This document shows, piece by piece, positions 60,165 through 64,000 of a stretch of DNA of 64,000 nucleotides. The notes beneath the pieces were generated by a model. That model made no database searches. It was given only the letters and a program-made list of their open reading frames with translations, and was not told where the DNA came from. The stretch lies in NCBI GenBank assembly GCA_947311845.1, contig CAMZMU010000060.1:3183983-3247982 (forward strand), in the 5' to 3' direction. Source of the DNA: Poa pratensis (lineage: Eukaryota; Streptophyta; Magnoliopsida; Poales; Poaceae). The position numbers and the translations under genes are program-made. How positions within the stretch are numbered: position 1 is the first letter of the stretch; each line of letters starts with the position of its first letter.

Positions 60165-60340
60165 AATTACTGCTCCTGAATATTCAACTAACTCATTAAT
60201 TTTTTATAACGTACTCTATTTTTCTTTGCCAAATAAGCCAGCGAACATCGACTTTTTCCAAACGTATTTGTAGACCTCTTACGTCAACGTTTCCAGAAGT
60301 GTTTATAGACCTCTTTCTGACGAAATATCTTTGAGAAATA
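60165..60340 (-). pseudogene. rps15: Plastid rps15, C-terminal fragment with internal duplication
   Basis: The minus strand encodes KDISSERGL, stops, and LAYLAKKNRVRYKKLMS, stop, LNIQEQ, as in the end of plastid S15. A segment of about 33 bp (agaggtcta...acgtttggaa) appears twice, separated by a stop. It lies upstream of and in the same orientation as ndhH, as in the plastid genome. Confidence 0.75.
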
Positions 60341-60345
60341 GCAAC

Positions 60346-61113
60346 CATTTTCACTTATTTGTACAGAACAAACGGTCCAAGTCTAGAAGAAGTTGTCAGG
60401 CCTTTCATGGCCCGTGGCTGTGGGAAACATGGCCTGTCAGACTGCCCTATAGTATTTTGCTACTCAATTACGCGTGTTTGTTTCTTTGCTGGGTGTCCTC
60501 TCTCATGGCATTCTCCAGGAGATAATTTCTCCTGCGTGATAATTTGGTCACTTGGTCAAGAGGTGATTTCCTTTTACTTTGCACCCCGTGATATCCATTG
60601 GCTTTGTGCCACTTCCTGATGTAAAATGGAGGTTTGTTGCTCCCAACAAAAGATGGTACACCTGAATGCTGGAATCTGTTATTTTTTGACACAGTTGTAG
60701 AATGAATCAATTCAAACTATCGAAGCAACAATGGATTATCAACAGAAAGAGCAAGAAGTTTCCAGCTGCAACGTCGCCAATATGTATTACTCACTTTCTG
60801 TGTTTTTGCCGTGTAATTTCTGATCGCCTACACATAGGAGCACTCCAGATAGACTCATGTATCACGAGACAACTCACACCGATCAAATCATATCGATGCA
60901 AGCGTAGCTTTTGTTCTCTGAATTGCAACGAGCAACCGCGACAGCGCAGCCATTCCTGGTATGTTCATTGAGGAGAGACACCTCCCTCTCTTGCTTCCTA
61001 CTGCAGCAAGCACTAGCAGCTTCAACCAACAATTTTGAATCGAATGCTCCATCATCTTGTTCAGCTCCTGGATAGTATCCAACCTGTAAGTAGTGTGTGT
61101 CGTCTCCTCAGTG
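60346..61113. other. Spacer downstream of the RZFP34-like gene
   Basis: Small open frames between 60331 and 60710 have no recognised domain. The part nearest 61113 is probably the 3' UTR of the minus-strand gene. Nothing else is supported. Confidence 0.4.
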
Positions 61114-61875
61114 TCAGACTCTGGAGCACGCCGCCCCCGCCGCAGCTGGGCCGCCCCTCGTCTCCCTGGTGTTGTAGGAGCTGCAACCCGGGCACTTCTG
61201 CGCCAGGACGTGGAAGCGCACGCTCGACGTCGCTCTGCAGTCGTTGCACAGGATCCATACCTGGAAGAAACATAAGAAGCACACCATTAATTGTCTGTTC
61301 AGTTTGCAGGCAGGTTCACCGTATCTGTTCTCAGTTTATTGCTTAATACCATCTTCTTCTGGTAGAACTCCGGCATCGGTGTGGCCGCGACCTCCTGATC
61401 CAGCTTGTGCCATGCGTCGGACATGTCACAGGCTGACCGCGAGCAGACCGGGCACGAGAAGCTGGGGGAAAACCAAACCAAACAGCTTGATCAGATCATC
61501 TCGTCCATTTGATGTGAGCAGATGCGTCGGGTAAGTTGTCTGAAGAAATGCTTACTGGTGATGAAGCCTCATCTCGTTGAGGCATTCCAGATGGATCGTG
61601 TGCCCGCAGTGCAGTACACTGATGTCCATTGTCGAGTCAAATAGATACTGTGATTGAAACAACATGGGTAGATTGTCTTAAAGACCAATAATTGCAAATA
61701 TTATGAGTTGTGTTTTCTAATTAGTAAAAGATGTTTGGAGATTAATTAAAGCAAAGTTTCACCTCGAAGCAGACAGGGCAGTTGTGATGCATTGCTCTTT
61801 CTACACAGTGATGAGAGTCCTTCAAGACATTGCTGTAGCAACATCCTGTCAGTGAACAAGGGCATAACTGGTGTT

Positions 61876-61917
61876 AGAGCAATCTTTCTACACAGTGATG
61901 AGAGTCCTTCCCGATAT
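61876..61917 (-). repeat. Duplicated fragment of exon 5 of the RZFP34-like gene
   Basis: About 40 bp (agagcaatctttctacacag...gagagtccttc) repeat the part of exon 5 at 61791-61829 in the same orientation, within the adjoining intron and without splice sites. Confidence 0.8.
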
Positions 61918-62593
61918 TATTTTTTTGAAACAAGTTCTTTCAGATATAAGTTTCTTTCCAAAACATACCGCATTTTTCGCAGTGAAAGAAGTTCTCCATG
62001 CCACCAGTTCTGAAACACAGAGAACACAATATCCAGAAAATTGATCATTCTGGAAAAACAGTAAATGTGTCAAAAAAAGAAGAAGGATTCCACTTCCACG
62101 GGTACATATGACCATCGGGTCGATAGGGAAAGGGGAAATGCTGAATTCGAATATGGACGAGAAATTGTTGATTGCTCAGCTAAGAGTTGATATTACAGTT
62201 CTACCGCTGATACAGAAGAAGATGGCATGCAGTAAAACACTGAAGAACTGAAAGAGGAATGAAATAGATAGCAATGAAAAATAACAGAGGGGGCTAAGGA
62301 GCACATACCTTGCTGATTTCGTGTCGAGGGATGTCGTGGCGGTCGCGGAGGTCGACCTCGAACGAATTCTGCAACACCAGGATTTCAGTCAGACCCAAGA
62401 ACAACTGGATCGAAAAAATCGCACGGCATGGAGAAGAAGAAATACAGGTATCCAGACCTTGGCCTGGTTGTGGCAATGCCGGCAGCCGAATACCTCGCCG
62501 CAGCAGGGCGCCCGAATGCTGCACCTCCTCGTGTAATGCTCGCAGCTTCACCCAGAACCATCCAATCAACATAATACCAGCAAGTACGAAATA

Positions 62594-62634
62594 CTCCCTC
62601 TGTTCGGAAAAAGATGTCACAAAAATGAAGGGAG
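62594..62634. mobile_element. Stowaway MITE remnant (41 bp) in intron 1 of the RZFP34-like gene
   Basis: CTCCCTCTGTTCGGAAAAAG and AATGAAGGGAG are inverted and bounded by TA on each side. The internal part is almost entirely deleted. Confidence 0.6.
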
Positions 62635-62711
62635 TAGGATATATTCGAATCAGGAGCGACGCGTTGTCGTGGTCGATTTGCTTACCCGTGCTGCTCCGCC
62701 CCCAAATCCAT

Positions 62712-62989
62712 CTCTCCGTCTCTTGCTGATTTCCTCCTCTGAGGGCTCGGATGAGAGGCGACACCGTCGTAGATTGCTCCGCCGGGAAGAAGGAATGAGG
62801 AATCGGAGTCCAGGAGAAAGAGGCTCGCCGCCGTCCGCGCTGCCGGCGGGAATCAATAAGAACGGGATGCCGTGTGCGTTCGAGGAGAACCGCGGGATGC
62901 GGGCCGGTTTTTATACGTGGGACTGGGAGAGCAGGGGGGCTGAACCTGAAAGAGTTTCTTTCTTCAGAAAGTGTTATTTGCTCCAGATC
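62712..62989. other. 5' flank and promoter of the RZFP34-like gene
   Basis: GC-richer sequence directly upstream of the start codon. No gene is seen. An open frame running through here on the minus strand is a read-through of exons and introns. Confidence 0.45.
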
Positions 62990-63350
62990 TCGGGTGCTCC
63001 CTACAGTTAAAAAAAATCGAAAATTATATTTATGAGTTTTAAAAAATTCTGAAAACAATCATGGGTGAAGCTAATGGTATATCTCATAAACGTGTAAAAT
63101 GTCAGTTTGAAATACTTTATATTAGGCTATACAAAAATAACAAAATCTGGTAAAACTTAGAGATTTGAAAATAGGCATATTTAGATCCACAATTTTTTAT
63201 TATTTTTTTATAGCTCAAAATACAAAGTATTTGGAGTTGATATTTTACACGTTTGTGGAATATACTATTTGCTACAGCCGGGTTTTTTTCAGAATTTTTT
63301 GAAACTCATAAATATATTTTTGAATTTTTTAAATTGAAGGGTTCACTTCT
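62990..63350. mobile_element. Fold-back MITE with arms of about 150 bp
   Basis: The left arm (gggtgctccctacag, atatttatgagtttt, aaaaattctgaaaa, aaacgtgtaaaat, ttgaaatacttta) is complementary to the right arm (aaagtatttggag, attttacacgtttg, cagaattttttgaaa, ctcataaatatatt). The two arms meet near 63190. This is a common type of small Triticeae inverted-repeat element. The superfamily is not fixed because no target duplication is clear. Confidence 0.75.
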
Positions 63351-63807
63351 TTCTTCTCTTTTTTCCAAGAGGTTGGAGTCTTATTGGTGTTCGAACACAT
63401 TTGCGCACCCTTCTTTGCATGATTTTGAACTTCAGTATTGTAAACAGAAATATACAAGATTTTTAAAAATAAACAAATTTTGAGATACCATGCACATGGC
63501 CAGACTGGTTCACATGTCAACTCTTTACTTTCCACACTTGTGGCTTGATCAACTCTTCCCATTGTTACTCAAAACAAATTTGTTGCTAACAATTACAGGT
63601 ACGGTGTGTACCCTGGCCGTGAGCTGGAAAGGCTAATTGTGCTAATCAACCCGTCAATCATCATCCGTCTCGGCTAAATAAAGAACCCGGTCGAACAAAA
63701 CTGTCAGCAGCTATATTCCGGAAACGGATGAGGATGACGGCGGCCCACGTGGGGTACACGTCGGACGGGACAAGTTTGTTAGGTCGGCGGATCAAGTTAC
63801 CAACTAA

Positions 63808-64000
63808 GAGCATCTCCAACTGGAGACCCCTCTACGAACACTGTCCGGCCAAGGGTCAACCCTTAAAATATGGTGTGCTACAACCACTATGTTTAAATCT
63901 TGAAACCTAACACATGCAAGACATGCACGTCCGTCACACAACTAGTTTGAAGTCTAAATTACACAACAAATTATGACCTGGCATAATGTCTCCGGATTCC
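63808..64000 (+). mobile_element. Left end of a PIF/Harbinger-like element, continuing past the window
   Basis: TAA (63805-63807) is followed by GAGCATCTCCAACTGG, the same terminus seen at 23006 and 48874. The rest lies outside the window. Confidence 0.6.

Larger units (their letters stand above)
58190..60345. other. Mosaic nuclear insertion of plastid DNA (NUPT)
   Basis: This AT-rich block contains decayed pieces of six plastid genes: rps4 3' end (+), trnS-GGA (-), rpl20 (+), psbZ (+), ndhH 5' end (-) and rps15 (-). rps4 with trnS, and rps15 with ndhH, keep their plastid neighbour relation, but the groups come from distant parts of the plastid genome. All carry stops or indels, so it is old nuclear DNA and not a plastid contig. 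Confidence 0.85.
61114..62711 (-). pseudogene. CHY/RING zinc-finger E3 ubiquitin ligase (RZFP34/MIEL1 type) lacking the CHY-core exon
   Basis: Recognised minus-strand exons are 62711-62686, 62545-62458, 62368-62309, 62009-61969, 61845-61763, 61647-61556, 61461-61350 and 61260-61114. They encode the CHY start ([29 protein letters not shown]), VDLRDRHDIPRHEISK, GGMENFFHCEKCGCCYSNVL, the RING finger ([36 protein letters not shown]) and the C-terminal zinc ribbon ([21 protein letters not shown]). The exon between 62309 and 62009, which in the family carries about 50 residues with many CHY/CTCHY zinc ligands, is absent. The remaining exons total 649 nt and are out of frame at that junction. As written, no full-length E3 can form. 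Related proteins ubiquitinate MYB factors or act in ABA and defence. A locus truncated by deletion, or an assembly gap, are the alternatives. Confidence 0.82.

Noticed and set aside
62294..63058. 254-codon minus-strand open frame
   Set aside because: It reads through exons 1-3 and introns of the RZFP34-like gene and part of a MITE. The zinc-finger residues appear only in the spliced frames.
1..64000. CRISPR arrays, operons, ribosome binding sites, rRNA genes
   Set aside because: The window is plant nuclear DNA. No regular repeat-spacer array or rRNA was seen, and prokaryotic signals do not apply. The only tRNA-like sequence is the decayed plastid trnS.

Overview
The window is nuclear DNA of a grass, most likely a Triticeae or closely related Pooideae species (wheat, barley, Aegilops or rye type). 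The reasons are large introns, Stowaway-type MITEs ending in CTCCCTCC, an Athila-like LTR whose ends read TGATACGTCC on the minus strand, PIF/Harbinger-like elements ending in GAGCATCTCCAAC, and grass-type protein-coding genes scattered among transposon debris. Nothing looks prokaryotic. The species call is inference.

Layout. 1-7.3 kb: an Athila-like Ty3/Gypsy pol fragment (+) abuts a non-autonomous Athila-like element (-) with a tRNA-Asp primer site. 7.3-12.8 kb: a Stowaway MITE, a 3.58-kb solo LTR with a perfect TATAT target duplication, a Harbinger-like element carrying a broken AP2/ERF gene, and another MITE. 12.9-18.3 kb: a ten-exon gene for a ubiquitin-like plus leucine-rich-repeat protein, with a solo Copia-type LTR in intron 5 and a rearranged palindromic MITE in intron 8. 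20.0-21.9 kb: an intronless SUB1/O-fucosyltransferase-like membrane protein. 22-29.6 kb: intergenic DNA with several small inverted-repeat transposons. 30.1-37.4 kb: an 18-exon NodGS gene (amidohydrolase fused to a glutamine-synthetase-like domain) with an apparent U12-type AT-AC intron. 38.4-48.4 kb (-): a six-exon RABC-type small GTPase gene whose second intron holds a young, intact 6.55-kb LTR retrotransposon. 48.9-57.6 kb: two PIF/Harbinger-like elements with decayed Myb/NAM-associated ORF1 genes, a decayed small gene with a 90-bp duplication, and a 1.5-kb LINE-derived retroposon with a 15-bp target duplication. 58.2-60.3 kb: a mosaic of decayed plastid DNA (rps4, trnS-GGA, rpl20, psbZ, ndhH, rps15). 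61.1-62.7 kb (-): a CHY/RING zinc-finger E3 ligase gene of RZFP34/MIEL1 type that has lost the exon for most of its CHY/CTCHY region. 63-64 kb: a fold-back element and the end of another Harbinger-like element.

The host genes are unrelated housekeeping or regulatory genes, and no pathway links them. The exon models were built by hand from splice signals and reading-frame continuity. Every intact model keeps one frame throughout, giving 373, 626, 842 and 217 residues. The RZFP34-like locus does not. The most noteworthy observations are the AT-AC intron, the exon-deleted RZFP34-like gene with a duplicated exon fragment beside it, the multi-origin plastid insertion, the solo LTR whose removal restores a tandem repeat, and the transposon-borne AP2 copy. 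No wholly new system is evident.
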